A stretch of DNA of 64,000 bases. It comes from Leclercia adecarboxylata. GTDB lineage: Bacteria > Pseudomonadota > Gammaproteobacteria > Enterobacterales > Enterobacteriaceae. Below are positions 19,224 through 28,087 of this stretch, piece by piece. How positions within the stretch are numbered: the stretch's first letter is position 1; every line of letters starts with the position of its first letter. Below the pieces are notes generated by a model. That model was given only the letters and a program-made list of their open reading frames with translations, ran no database searches and was not told the DNA's origin. The stretch is taken from positions 4,650,001 through 4,714,000 of the forward strand of contig NZ_CP035382.1 in the NCBI RefSeq assembly GCF_006874705.1, in the 5' to 3' direction. Made by a program: the position numbers and the translations under genes.

Positions 19224-20195
19224 GTGACTATTGCTATTGTTATAGGCACACATGGTTGGGCTGCAGAGCAGTTACTTAAAACCGCAGAAATGCTTTTAGG
19301 CGAACAGGAAAACGTCGGCTGGATCGATTTCGTTCCCGGTGAAAACGCCGAGACACTGATAGAGAAATACACGGCTCAACTGTCCAGACTGGACACCAGC
19401 AGCGGCGTATTGTTCCTTGTTGACACATGGGGTGGCAGCCCGTTTAACGCCGCCAGCCGCATTGTGGTCGATAAAGAGCAGCATGAGGTGGTCGCCGGGG
19501 TCAATATTCCGATGCTGGTTGAAACCCTGATGGCACGCGACGACAACCCGAGCTTTGACGAGCTGGTTGCGTTGGCGGTTGAAACCGGTCGCGAAGGCGT
19601 GAAAGCGCTGAAAGCGAAACCGGTCGAAGTCGCGAAACCCGCGCCGGTTGCCGCAGCCGCTGCTAAACCCGCCGCCCCGCTTAAGCCAATGGGCCCGAAC
19701 GATTACATGCAGATTGGCCTTGCCCGTATCGACGACCGTCTGATCCACGGTCAGGTCGCGACGCGCTGGACCAAAGAGACCAACGTCCAGCGCATCATCG
19801 TAGTCAGCGATGAAGTGGCCGCCGATACGGTCCGTAAAACCCTCCTTACCCAGGTGGCCCCACCGGGCGTAACCGCCCACGTGGTAGACGTCGCCAAAAT
19901 GATCCGCGTTTATAACAACCCGAAATATGCGGGCGAACGCATCATGCTGTTGTTTACCAATCCGACAGACGTGGAACGCGTTGTCGAAGGCGGCGTGAAC
20001 ATCAAGTCCGTCAACATTGGGGGTATGGCGTTCCGCCAGGGTAAAACTCAGGTGAACAACGCGATTTCAGTCGATGAGAAGGATATTGAAGCCTTTAACA
20101 AGCTGAATGCACGCGGCATTGAACTGGAGGCCCGTAAGGTTTCCACCGACCAGAAACTGAAAATGATGGATTTGATCGGCAAAGTCGGGAAATAA
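19224..20195 (+). CDS. manX: Mannose PTS enzyme IIAB (ManX)
   Basis: Cytoplasmic phosphotransfer subunit of the mannose/glucose/glucosamine PTS. The EIIA domain (phosphorylated His10 in GTHGWAAEQLL) takes phosphate from HPr. An Ala/Pro/Lys linker lies near residues 133-155. The EIIB domain then carries IDDRLIHGQVATRW, whose His phosphorylates the sugar entering through ManYZ. 323 residues, the usual length. GTG start at 19224 behind AAGGAGG. First gene of manXYZ; in E. coli the transcript is also controlled by the sRNA SgrS, whose site was not examined here. Confidence 0.97.
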   Translation: MTIAIVIGTHGWAAEQLLKTAEMLLGEQENVGWIDFVPGENAETLIEKYTAQLSRLDTSSGVLFLVDTWGGSPFNAASRIVVDKEQHEVVAGVNIPMLVETLMARDDNPSFDELVALAVETGREGVKALKAKPVEVAKPAPVAAAAAKPAAPLKPMGPNDYMQIGLARIDDRLIHGQVATRWTKETNVQRIIVVSDEVAADTVRKTLLTQVAPPGVTAHVVDVAKMIRVYNNPKYAGERIMLLFTNPTDVERVVEGGVNIKSVNIGGMAFRQGKTQVNNAISVDEKDIEAFNKLNARGIELEARKVSTDQKLKMMDLIGKVGK

Positions 20196-20242
20196 CCCCG
20201 CGCTGATTTTTCACATAAAGCTTATGTCATAGGAGAAGTACA

Positions 20243-21040
20243 ATGGAGATTACCACTCTTCAGATTGTGCTGGTGTTCATCGTCGCTTGTATAGCGGGTA
20301 TGGAATCCGTACTTGATGAATTTCAGTTTCACCGTCCGCTGGTTGCCTGTACGTTAATCGGCGCCGTTCTCGGGGATATGAAAACCGGTATCATCATCGG
20401 TGGTACCCTGGAAATGATCGCCCTCGGCTGGATGAACATCGGTGCTGCGGTTGCACCGGATGCGGCGCTCGCCTCCATTATCTCTACCGTGCTGGTTATC
20501 GCCGGCCATCAAAATATCGGTGCCGGTATCGCGCTGGCTATCCCGCTGGCGGCTGCGGGCCAGGTTCTGACCATTATCGTGCGTACCATTACCGTTGCCT
20601 TCCAGCATGCGGCTGATAAGGCGGCGGAGAATGGCAACCTGACGGCGCTCTCGTGGCTCCACGTCTCGTCCCTGTTCCTGCAGGCGATGCGTATTGCTAT
20701 CCCGGCGGTTATCGTGGCAATTTCTGTCGGCACCAGCGAAGTCCAGAGCATGCTGAACGCCATTCCAGAGGTCGTTACCGGTGGTCTGAACATCGCCGGC
20801 GGCATGATCGTGGTGGTTGGTTATGCGATGGTCATTAACATGATGCGCGCAGGCTACCTGATGCCGTTCTTCTACCTCGGCTTTGTTACCGCGGCATTTA
20901 CCAACTTCAACCTGGTAGCACTGGGCGTGATTGGTGCGGTCATGGCTATCCTCTACATCCAGCTGAGCCCGAAATATAACCGCGTAGCCGGTGGTGCACA
21001 GGTTGCTGGTAATAACGATCTCGATAACGAACTGGACTAG
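20243..21040 (+). CDS. manY: Mannose PTS enzyme IIC (ManY)
   Basis: Membrane channel subunit of the mannose PTS, 265 residues. Many hydrophobic helices are visible, with the family signature GGTLEMIALGWMNIGAAVAPD near residue 52-72. Together with ManZ it forms the sugar pore; in E. coli the pair is also used for entry by phage lambda DNA and by some bacteriocins. AGGAG 8 bases before ATG. 47 bases after manX and 12 before manZ. Confidence 0.97.
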   Translation: MEITTLQIVLVFIVACIAGMESVLDEFQFHRPLVACTLIGAVLGDMKTGIIIGGTLEMIALGWMNIGAAVAPDAALASIISTVLVIAGHQNIGAGIALAIPLAAAGQVLTIIVRTITVAFQHAADKAAENGNLTALSWLHVSSLFLQAMRIAIPAVIVAISVGTSEVQSMLNAIPEVVTGGLNIAGGMIVVVGYAMVINMMRAGYLMPFFYLGFVTAAFTNFNLVALGVIGAVMAILYIQLSPKYNRVAGGAQVAGNNDLDNELD

Positions 21041-21052
21041 CAGGTGAGCGAC

Positions 21053-21904
21053 ATGGTTGATATGACTAAAACTACCCCTCAGAAAAAACTGACTCCAGGG
21101 GATATTCGTGGCGTGTTCATCCGTTCAAACCTGTTCCAGGGTTCATGGAACTTCGAACGTATGCAGGCGCTGGGCTTCTGCTTCTCAATGGTACCGGCGA
21201 TCAAACGTCTGTACCCGGAAAATAACGAAGCGCGTCGCCAGGCGATTAAGCGTCACCTGGAATTCTTCAACACCCACCCTTACGTTGCGGCCCCGGTACT
21301 GGGCGTTACGCTGGCGATGGAGGAGCAGCGTGCGAACGGTGCCGAAATCGACGATGGTGCTATTAACGGTATCAAAGTCGGTCTGATGGGACCGCTGGCA
21401 GGCGTCGGTGACCCGATCTTCTGGGGTACCGTGCGTCCGGTCTTCGCGGCGCTGGGGGCGGGTATCGCCATGAGCGGCAGCCTGCTCGGTCCTCTGCTGT
21501 TCTTTATCCTGTTTAACGTAGTGCGTCTGGCGACCCGTTACTACGGCGTCGCTTACGGCTACCGTAAGGGCGTGGATATCGTTCAGGACATGGGCGGCGG
21601 CTTCCTGCAGAAACTGACTGAGGGGGCGTCAATCCTCGGCCTGTTTGTGATGGGGGCGCTGGTAAACAAGTGGACGCACGTCAACATTCCGCTGGTGGTG
21701 TCAACCATCACCGGTCAGGATGGTCAGACTCGCGTAACCACCGTGCAAACCATCCTTGACCAGCTGATGCCGGGCCTGGTGCCGCTGCTGTTGACCTTCG
21801 CCTGTATGTGGCTGCTGCGTAAGAAAGTGAATGCGCTGTGGATTATCGTCGGCTTCTTCGTTATCGGTATCGTGGGTTACGCTATCGGTCTGCTGGGTCT
21901 GTAA
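21053..21904 (+). CDS. manZ: Mannose PTS enzyme IID (ManZ)
   Basis: EIID subunit of the mannose PTS, completing the membrane part with ManY. The start was placed at ATG 21053 (283 aa, MVDMTKTT) since AGGTGA lies 4 bases before it; a GTG at 21044 would overlap that ribosome site. Conserved parts are RSNLFQGSWNFERMQALGF, GDPIFWGTVRPVFAALGAG and the two C-terminal TM helices. The last gene of manXYZ, followed by a strong terminator. Confidence 0.96.
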   Translation: MVDMTKTTPQKKLTPGDIRGVFIRSNLFQGSWNFERMQALGFCFSMVPAIKRLYPENNEARRQAIKRHLEFFNTHPYVAAPVLGVTLAMEEQRANGAEIDDGAINGIKVGLMGPLAGVGDPIFWGTVRPVFAALGAGIAMSGSLLGPLLFFILFNVVRLATRYYGVAYGYRKGVDIVQDMGGGFLQKLTEGASILGLFVMGALVNKWTHVNIPLVVSTITGQDGQTRVTTVQTILDQLMPGLVPLLLTFACMWLLRKKVNALWIIVGFFVIGIVGYAIGLLGL

Positions 21905-21921
21905 GTTTTCACTGAATACAC

Positions 21922-21949
21922 CGGGGGCATGTATGCCCCCGTTTTTTTA
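21922..21949 (+). terminator. manXYZ terminator
   Basis: Stem CGGGGGCAT/ATGCCCCCG followed by TTTTTTT. Confidence 0.92.
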
Positions 21950-21961
21950 TCCGGAGGATGA

Positions 21962-22420
21962 ATGACGGTCACGGACATCGTACTGGTTGTCTTTATTGTT
22001 GCCCTTCTGGCGTATGCCATCTACGACGAATTGATCATGCCGCGCCGCAACGGCCCTACCTTGCTCACTATCCCCCTGCTGCGTCGCGGTCGCGTCGATG
22101 CCGTGATCTTCGCCGGCCTGCTGATGATCCTGATTTATAACAACGTCATGAGCCAGGGTGCGTTATTAACCACATGGTTATTATGTGTTCTGGCATTAAT
22201 GGCGTTTTATCTGTTCTGGATGCGGGTGCCGAAAATAATCTTCAAATCCAGTGGATTCTTTTTCGCCAATGTCTGGATAGAATATAACCGTATTAAAGAG
22301 ATGAATTTATCGGAAGACGGCGTATTGGTGATGCAACTGGAACAGCGACGCCTGCTTATCCGGGTGAAGAATATTGAAGACCTGGAGAAGATATACAAAT
22401 TACTCGTTAAAACTCAGTAA
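21962..22420 (+). CDS. yobD: UPF0266 membrane protein YobD
   Basis: Conserved inner-membrane protein (DUF986), 152 residues, of unknown function. Three hydrophobic segments are seen: at the start, around residues 44-60 and around 65-82. A conserved soluble C-terminal part contains [18 protein letters not shown] and [18 protein letters not shown]. It has its own ribosome site (CGGAGGA, just inside the manXYZ terminator spacer) and always follows manZ in relatives, though the terminator separates the transcripts. Confidence 0.92.
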   Translation: MTVTDIVLVVFIVALLAYAIYDELIMPRRNGPTLLTIPLLRRGRVDAVIFAGLLMILIYNNVMSQGALLTTWLLCVLALMAFYLFWMRVPKIIFKSSGFFFANVWIEYNRIKEMNLSEDGVLVMQLEQRRLLIRVKNIEDLEKIYKLLVKTQ

Positions 22421-22617
22421 GATAAAATAATAGCACTGGCTATATTTTGACGAAAAAATTACCCTGTCATATAGCCAAAGCTATATTTTCTGCGTGAATA
22501 CACGCCATATTATTAACGTTATTTTCACATCAAAATCTAAATGAAAATCGTTATCAACCAGCCGGGAGAATAATACTTTCCGGTTGTTGTTTTAACTTCT
22601 CAAAATATGTTAAGGTT

Positions 22618-22745
22618 GCGCCCGTCGTTGGGGAGTAGCCGATTTCCGGTATGCCGGAAATGTACGTGTCAACATACTCGTTGCAAAACGTGGCACGTAC
22701 GGATTGTTTCTGCGTCAGGCAGACCAATCAGGCGAGACCATAGAC
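22618..22745 (+). ncRNA. yybP-ykoY manganese riboswitch
   Basis: Mn2+-sensing leader of mntP. The conserved 5' loop GGGGAGTAGC is at 22630-22639. It is followed by an internal hairpin (ATTTCCGGTATGCCGGAAAT, 22642-22661), a distal arm (TACGTG pairing with CACGTA at 22694-22699), and the second conserved loop GCGAGACC at 22732-22739. This class and its place upstream of mntP are established in E. coli. Exact ends are approximate, and how the expression platform works here was not resolved. Confidence 0.9.
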
Positions 22746-22809
22746 GCATCAACTGCTGTTTACTGGGGGCAGTGATGTGTCATATGGATATCCCGGTCTG
22801 GACGCGCTG

Positions 22810-23373
22810 ATGAACCTCTCTGCAACACTTCTTCTGGCCTTTGGTATGTCTATGGATGCATTTGCTGCTTCCATGGGAAAAGGCGCCACGCTCCACAAAC
22901 CTAAATTCTCTGAAGCCCTGCGTACCGGTCTGATCTTTGGTGCTATCGAAACCCTGACGCCGCTGATTGGCTGGGGTCTGGGGATGCTCGCCAGCCAGTT
23001 CGTGCTGGAGTGGAATCACTGGATCGCCTTTATCCTGCTGACTTTCCTCGGCGGACGTATGGTTATTGAAGGCATTCGTAATGACGTTGATGAAGATGAG
23101 CCCGTTCACCGCCACGGCTTCTGGCTGCTGGTGACCACGGCGATCGCCACCAGCCTTGATGCGATGGCCGTCGGCGTGGGGCTGGCGTTCCTGCAGGTGA
23201 ACATTATCGCTACCGCGCTGGCGATTGGCTGCGCGACCTTAATCATGTCCACCCTGGGGATGATGATCGGCCGGTTTATCGGCCCGCTGTTAGGGAAACG
23301 CGCCGAAATCCTCGGCGGTATTGTATTAATCGGTATCGGCGCTCAAATTATGTGGAGCCACTTCGCCGGTTAA
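22810..23373 (+). CDS. mntP: Manganese efflux pump MntP
   Basis: Inner-membrane Mn2+ exporter of the LysE/CadD superfamily, protecting against manganese overload. 187 residues with six TM segments. The two family repeats with paired acidic residues are seen as [15 protein letters not shown] and [16 protein letters not shown]. The start is ATG 22810 (MNLSATLLL), which matches the E. coli product; a longer frame from 22777 is not conserved. The stop overlaps that of the convergent rlmA by 4 bases. Confidence 0.95.
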   Translation: MNLSATLLLAFGMSMDAFAASMGKGATLHKPKFSEALRTGLIFGAIETLTPLIGWGLGMLASQFVLEWNHWIAFILLTFLGGRMVIEGIRNDVDEDEPVHRHGFWLLVTTAIATSLDAMAVGVGLAFLQVNIIATALAIGCATLIMSTLGMMIGRFIGPLLGKRAEILGGIVLIGIGAQIMWSHFAG

Positions 23374-24185
23374 GCGACGCGCTGCCAGCAGTGGATGCTA
23401 AAATCGGTCTGGCAGCTGAAAAGTTCCTGTTTTGCCAGCGTCTCCCACACCTCAGGTTTTGCCCGCCACGCAAACGGCGTCATCTGTAACAGCGCCACCG
23501 CCTCTGTTCCGCTCAACGACATGTTATACCCCAGCGACTGCTCCTCCCGGAGCGCAAAGCCGCTCAGTTGCTCCGAGTGCGGGGCATGCAGCAGAACGTC
23601 GCTGTAGATCAGCCCTTTCAGCTCCATCAGATGACGCGGACCCGGCGTAACGGTGATCACCCAGCCCCCCTCTTTCACCACTCGGGCCAGCTCTTCGCCT
23701 TTGCAGGGGGCGTAGATGCGGATCACCGCATCCATGCTGCTCTCTTCAAACGGCAGGCGGTGGCTGGACGCCACGCAAAAGGTGACCTGCGAATAGCGTT
23801 TAGCTGCGGCACGGATGGCGGATTTAGAGACATCCAGCCCAAAGGTTGCGGCGCCCTTTTTCTGGGCAGTATCGGCAAAGGCGGCGGTGTAATATCCTTC
23901 TCCACAGCCGATATCGAGGATCGATGTCGCCCCTTCAGGCAATAACGCTGCCAGCTTACCGGCGACCTCGTCGCGCAGGGGCTGATAATGGCCGGCATCG
24001 AGAAAGGCTCTGCGGGCCTGCATCATCTCCGCACTGTCGCCCGGATCCCGGGAACGCTTATGCTGCACCGGGAGCAGATTAACATAGCCCTCTTTCGCCA
24101 TATCGTACCGATGCCCCTGCGGGCAGGCGTAACTTTTATCCGTGTGCGCCAGAGGCGCGTGGCAAAGAGGACAGCAGAATGTCAT
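23370..24185 (-). CDS. rlmA: 23S rRNA (guanine-745-N1) methyltransferase RlmA
   Basis: SAM-dependent methyltransferase that modifies G745 of 23S rRNA. A four-cysteine/histidine zinc-binding motif at the N-terminus (CPLCHAPL and CPQGHRYDM) is followed by the class I fold with SAM site [11 protein letters not shown] and motif [12 protein letters not shown]. The start is ATG 24185 with GGAG 7 bases upstream, giving 271 residues; E. coli has 269. Convergent with mntP, and followed upstream by the leftward PBP gene. Confidence 0.95.
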   Translation of the reverse strand: MTFCCPLCHAPLAHTDKSYACPQGHRYDMAKEGYVNLLPVQHKRSRDPGDSAEMMQARRAFLDAGHYQPLRDEVAGKLAALLPEGATSILDIGCGEGYYTAAFADTAQKKGAATFGLDVSKSAIRAAAKRYSQVTFCVASSHRLPFEESSMDAVIRIYAPCKGEELARVVKEGGWVITVTPGPRHLMELKGLIYSDVLLHAPHSEQLSGFALREEQSLGYNMSLSGTEAVALLQMTPFAWRAKPEVWETLAKQELFSCQTDFSIHCWQRVA

Positions 24186-24248
24186 GGTAACTCCGGGCAA
24201 TCATAAAGGGCGAAAGTGTACCGCTAATCGCCCCGCTATAAAACGGCC

Positions 24249-25967
24249 TTAACGCATTACGATGAGATGGCTGGAATCGGCCGGTAAGCCATCCGGCTTG
24301 ATGTTTTCGATACGCAGCACGTCACCCATAATCTGGCTGAACACCGGTGCCGAGACCACCCCGCCGTAGTAGGCCCCATTTTGCGGATCGTTGATCACCA
24401 CCGCGAGGGCAAATACCGGACGGCTGGCCGGCGCGACGCCGGCGGTATAGGCCACATATTTATCCACATAGTTGCCGCCGTCATCGATTTTCTTCGCGGT
24501 GCCGGTTTTCACTGCTACCCGGTAATCACGTACCGCCGCTTTGACCCCGCCGCCGCCGGGCAGCGCCACGCTCTCCATCATATGCTCTACCTCTTGCACA
24601 ATCGGAACGGGCATTACCTGGGTGCCGATGACCGGCGGGTCAATGCGGGTGATAGAGAGCGGACGCTCCAGACCATAGCTGCCAATGGTGGCGTAAACGT
24701 GCGCCAGCTGGAGCGGAGTGACCATCAGGCCATAGCCAAACGCAAAGGTAGCGCGATCGAGCTGGCTCCAGAATTTACGCTCGGGCAGCAGGCCGCTGCT
24801 CTCCCCGGTTAACCCGAGGCCGGTGGAGCGGCCAAAGCCAAACCCGTGATAGGTATCCAGCAGCCGCTGGATCGGCATCGCCAGCGAGAGGCGGGACACG
24901 CCGGTATCGCTCGATTTTTGCAGGATGCCGGTCAGCGTCAGCTCCGGGTAGTAACCGACGTCGCGAATGCGGTGCCCGGCCAGGGTGTAGGGATGGGTGT
25001 CGATGACGCTGTCCGGCTGCACCAGCCCTTGCTGCAGCGCGGTCATCAACACCAGCGGCTTGACGGTAGAGCCCGGCTCAAAGGTATCGCTGATGGCACG
25101 ATTACGAAAATCATTCAGCGTGGCGCCGTCACGGTTATTGGGATTGAAGTCCGGGAAGCTGGCCATCGCCAGAATCTCGCCGGTCTGAATGTTGATCAGC
25201 ACCGCGGCCCCCGACTCCGCTTTGTTCCATGCCACAGCGTTGTCCAGCGCATCTTCCGTAATAGTCTGTAGCCGCTCATCAATGCTCAGCTGGATATTGT
25301 GCGCCGGCACTGGCGGGACCTCGGTAATATTCTCAATCACATGCCCGTAGCGATCTTCGCGCACTCGGCGCAGGCCGGGTTTGCCGGTGAGCTGCGCATT
25401 AAAGCTTTTCTCGATCCCTTCGATGCCCTGCCCGTCAATATTGGTAAAGCCAATCAGGTTAGCCGCCACGTGTCCGGCCGGGTAAAAACGTCGTGACTCA
25501 TCCCGCAGGCTGATACCCGGTAGATGGAGTTTGTCGATCCACTGGGCCTGAGCGGGATCGACCTGGCGGGCCAGATAGATAAAACGCCCCTGCGGATTAC
25601 TGTTGATCCGCGCGGCAAGGTTGGTGAGCGACAGATGCAGGGCGCTGGCTAACGCCTGCCAGCGATCGTCAAACCCGACACCGCCTTTCGCCAGCACCGT
25701 TTTCGGATCGGCCCACACCGCCTGCACCGGCACGCTCACCGCCAGCGGCCGCCCTTCCCTGTCGACGATCATCCCTCGCGGGGCGTTAATAGCCACCTCA
25801 CGCAGCGAGCGCATATCCTCCTGCTTGACCAGCGGATCCGGTTTTACAATCTGCAGCCAGGCGACGCGCCCCAGCAGGAAAACCAGGCTGCCAAAAATGG
25901 CCAGGCAGAGAAGGGCAAAACGTAACGGGGTGAAGTTTGCTGCGGGATTGACGGGTTTCTTTTTCAC
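24249..25967 (-). CDS. FtsI-like alternative PBP3 transpeptidase (PBP3SAL type)
   Basis: Class B penicillin-binding protein, a paralogue of the division transpeptidase FtsI. One TM anchor at about residues 16-34, a pedestal domain (RGMIVDREGRPLAVSVPV, RFIYLARQV), then the transpeptidase domain: SxxK as S300-T-V-K303, and KTG at 487-489 (KTGTAKK). The usual SXN motif reads SSD (352-354) instead of SSN. Salmonella has such a second PBP3 at the same place between rlmA and cspC, active in acid conditions; E. coli K-12 lacks it. GTG 25967 was chosen (GGAG 5 bases upstream, 572 aa); a TTG at 25991 would give 580. It is probably a real enzyme with lower beta-lactam affinity, by analogy only. Confidence 0.88.
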   Translation of the reverse strand: MKKKPVNPAANFTPLRFALLCLAIFGSLVFLLGRVAWLQIVKPDPLVKQEDMRSLREVAINAPRGMIVDREGRPLAVSVPVQAVWADPKTVLAKGGVGFDDRWQALASALHLSLTNLAARINSNPQGRFIYLARQVDPAQAQWIDKLHLPGISLRDESRRFYPAGHVAANLIGFTNIDGQGIEGIEKSFNAQLTGKPGLRRVREDRYGHVIENITEVPPVPAHNIQLSIDERLQTITEDALDNAVAWNKAESGAAVLINIQTGEILAMASFPDFNPNNRDGATLNDFRNRAISDTFEPGSTVKPLVLMTALQQGLVQPDSVIDTHPYTLAGHRIRDVGYYPELTLTGILQKSSDTGVSRLSLAMPIQRLLDTYHGFGFGRSTGLGLTGESSGLLPERKFWSQLDRATFAFGYGLMVTPLQLAHVYATIGSYGLERPLSITRIDPPVIGTQVMPVPIVQEVEHMMESVALPGGGGVKAAVRDYRVAVKTGTAKKIDDGGNYVDKYVAYTAGVAPASRPVFALAVVINDPQNGAYYGGVVSAPVFSQIMGDVLRIENIKPDGLPADSSHLIVMR

Positions 25968-26109
25968 CAGGGCTCCAGGGCTGAATAACAACGCCCTGAT
26001 TTAACGGCAAATTTGCACCCTGAGGGGGAAAACAATGCTAATACTCTCGCAGCTTTGCAACAAACTGCAAACAGAGACGCAGGTGGTAACACTTTGAAAA
26101 AAATGCATT

Positions 26110-26136
26110 AAAAAGCCCCGCATACGCGAGGCTTTA
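26110..26136 (-). terminator. cspC terminator
   Basis: On the minus strand, stem AAAGCCTCGC/GCGGGGCTTT with a short loop, followed by TTAATG. It lies about 50 bases beyond the cspC stop. Confidence 0.75.
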
Positions 26137-26184
26137 TCTCTGCAACTGAAACGCCGGAACGCTTCAGATTAGGCAGGGGTTCGA

Positions 26185-26394
26185 TCAGATAGCGGTTACG
26201 TTAACAGCAGCCGGACCTTTCTGGCCGTCCTGAATTTCGAACTCAACGTTCTGGCCTTCAGCCAGAGTTTTGAAGCCGTTACCCTGGATTGCAGAGAAGT
26301 GTACGAACACATCTTTGCTGCCGTCAGCAGGAGTAATGAAACCAAAACCTTTAGACTCGTTGAACCACTTAACTTGACCTTTAATCTTTGCCAT
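26185..26394 (-). CDS. cspC: Cold shock-like protein CspC
   Basis: Small RNA-binding protein (69 aa) of the CspA family, expressed at normal temperature and acting on mRNA stability and antitermination. The two RNA-binding motifs are intact: KGFGFITP (RNP1) and DVFVHFSAI (RNP2). The start is ATG 26394 with AAGGAAT upstream; two more codons in frame precede it. Immediately downstream of yobF, with which it is co-transcribed in E. coli. Confidence 0.97.
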
Positions 26395-26434
26395 TTGCAA
26401 AATTCCTTAGAATGTTTTCTTAGCCCGCGGGCAT

Positions 26435-26551
26435 TCACTGAGATAAAACTGAGACATTACTGCATGAGGCACTAATATAAGGTTCGGCAGAGAAGCGGTA
26501 TTCAACGACAACGTGTTTACTCAGGACTTCTTTACTGAAAATGCCACACAT
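26435..26551 (-). CDS. yobF: Small stress protein YobF, shortened C-terminus
   Basis: Short protein (38 aa, starting [13 protein letters not shown]) too small for ordinary gene finders. Residues 1-37 closely follow E. coli YobF, which from memory has 47 residues ending in AKKTI. Here a TGA comes after VSVLSQ. In the next frame the bases encode [10 protein letters not shown] followed by a stop, as if one base had been gained near 26440. It sits 40 bases before cspC. In E. coli YobF is a stress-induced small protein of unknown function. Confidence 0.8.
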   Translation of the reverse strand: MCGIFSKEVLSKHVVVEYRFSAEPYISASCSNVSVLSQ

Positions 26552-27067
26552 AAACAGAACTGTACCTCGTTTGACCCAAACCGTGTTATCACACACAACT
26601 TAAATAATGGCAAGCCATTTTTAAACGTGTCTCGATCAGCCGCACAAATTCAGGGACTGATTTGCCACAATCTGCACAGTAATGCACTTACGTGTATACA
26701 TAGCCCGTCTGTTGCTCGATCAGTAACCGTCAGGGTAGACGCTGTTATCAAAGACTTTTTTAACTTAGACCAAGAACTTCATATCGTCCAGCAAGCGTGG
26801 CCGATTTCGTGCGGCGGTTATTTCCTTTAGAACAATTGGTAAGAAGTTATGCTGATTTAATCGTAACGGCAGGCATTTGTTTCCTTGAAAAAAAACACTT
26901 TGGGTCGCTTCGCTTGTTTAACTTATATACACCGCAACGCTGATTGTTGCCATGCACCAAAATAATGATATTTTTATGAACCTGCATCAAAAAAAGGCAA
27001 TCAAAACGTTTCGATTAAAATAAAATATGACATGCGTCGGTTTAATACGGAATAAGTGCTAACTGAA
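26552..27067. other. AT-rich 516-bp gap upstream of yobF-cspC
   Basis: No convincing gene. It must hold the yobF-cspC promoter and a long leader (minus strand); a TATATAAG at about 26922-26929 is a candidate -10 region. The 9-mer CTCGATCAG occurs twice (26631-26639 and 26715-26723). A 105-codon plus-strand frame at 26513-26830 overlaps yobF and shows no family features. No terminator was seen for the gene to the right. Confidence 0.5.
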
Positions 27068-27078
27068 CAGAGAATAGT

Positions 27079-28068
27079 TTATATGGATAAATATTGACCA
27101 ATGCGTAGAGGCTGAAAGTTAGCCCCCGGCAGCGATAAATCATTCAGGGCCAAAGAGAGTTCTTTTACAGGCTCATCCAGCGATTCATCCGCCAGCTCAA
27201 ACACCCCCCAGTGGATCGGGATCGCCGTCGGCATCCCCAGTTGTTGCCAGAGCGCTACCGCCGCCTGCGGATCCATATGATGAACAGACATGAACCAACG
27301 TGGTGCATACGCGCCAACGGGTATCGCAATGGTATCCAGTTTTCCCAGCCGCTGCGGAATGGTCAGTAACTCCGGCGTATAACCGGTATCGCCGCTGAAC
27401 CAGAAGCGCTGGTTTTGCCCCTCAAAGACCCAGCCACACCAGAGCGAGCGGTTGCGATCCCACAGGGTGCGCATACTCCAGTGCTGCGCCGGGACGGCGG
27501 TGAATCCCAGCCCTTCGAAGGTATAGCTTTGCCACCAGTCCAGCTCGACGACCTGTTTTGCCCCACGCCGGTGGCACCACTCCCCCAGGCCTAACGGCAC
27601 GAAAATGGTCAGCTGCGGAAAACGCCGCAGAAGCTGGCGGAAGGTGGCGGAATCCAGATGATCAAAGTGGTTATGGGAAATGACCAGCGCATCAAGGGGT
27701 GGAAGCGCCGCGACGCTCATCACCGGGGGCGTTTTTCTGATCGGCCCGGCAAAGGGTACCGGGGAGGCGCGACGGGAAAACGCCGGATCGGTGAGAATGT
27801 ATTTCCCGTTCAGGCGCAGCAGCAGGCTGGCATGTCCCAGCCACCAGACGCCGTCTTCTTCAAGGGTATTGAGTGTGACAGGTTGCCACCACTGGCGGAT
27901 AAACTGGTCGTAGCCCTGTTCGGGCGGTTTCGGCAAACCGGCGGCCTTTCGTTCTTTCTGCCAGCGTTCGACATCGCCGGGTTGGTGCTCAGCTCCATCG
28001 GTGTTGCGAAAACCCTGCGGGGTATGATGCGCGAGGGAGGCGTTATACCAGGGATTGCTCCAGGCCAT
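27079..28068 (-). CDS. MBL-fold metallo-hydrolase, NAPE-PLD/RomA-like
   Basis: Predicted cytoplasmic metallo-beta-lactamase-fold hydrolase (329 aa). The metal-binding motif HNHFDHLD is at residues 132-139, with further ligands in His196 (AQHWS), Asp227 (FSGDTGY) and SVHHMDP near 261-267, all intact. These features match the NAPE-PLD/UlaG-like group that includes Enterobacter RomA; the substrate is unknown. The start is ATG 28068, 5 bases after GGGGAGG. It follows yebO by 19 bases, so it probably shares the mgrB-yebO transcript. E. coli K-12 has no gene here. Confidence 0.85.
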   Translation of the reverse strand: MAWSNPWYNASLAHHTPQGFRNTDGAEHQPGDVERWQKERKAAGLPKPPEQGYDQFIRQWWQPVTLNTLEEDGVWWLGHASLLLRLNGKYILTDPAFSRRASPVPFAGPIRKTPPVMSVAALPPLDALVISHNHFDHLDSATFRQLLRRFPQLTIFVPLGLGEWCHRRGAKQVVELDWWQSYTFEGLGFTAVPAQHWSMRTLWDRNRSLWCGWVFEGQNQRFWFSGDTGYTPELLTIPQRLGKLDTIAIPVGAYAPRWFMSVHHMDPQAAVALWQQLGMPTAIPIHWGVFELADESLDEPVKELSLALNDLSLPGANFQPLRIGQYLSI

Positions 28069-28087
28069 ACTCACCTCCCCTGACTGG

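Noticed and set aside
26604..26626. Small hairpin AATGG/CCATT followed by T's as a terminator on the plus strand
   Set aside because: Only five base pairs and no gene to its left on that strand.
26513..26830. 105-codon plus-strand reading frame in the yobF-cspC upstream gap
   Set aside because: It overlaps yobF on the other strand, has no ribosome site and no recognisable domain; composition looks like random AT-rich translation.
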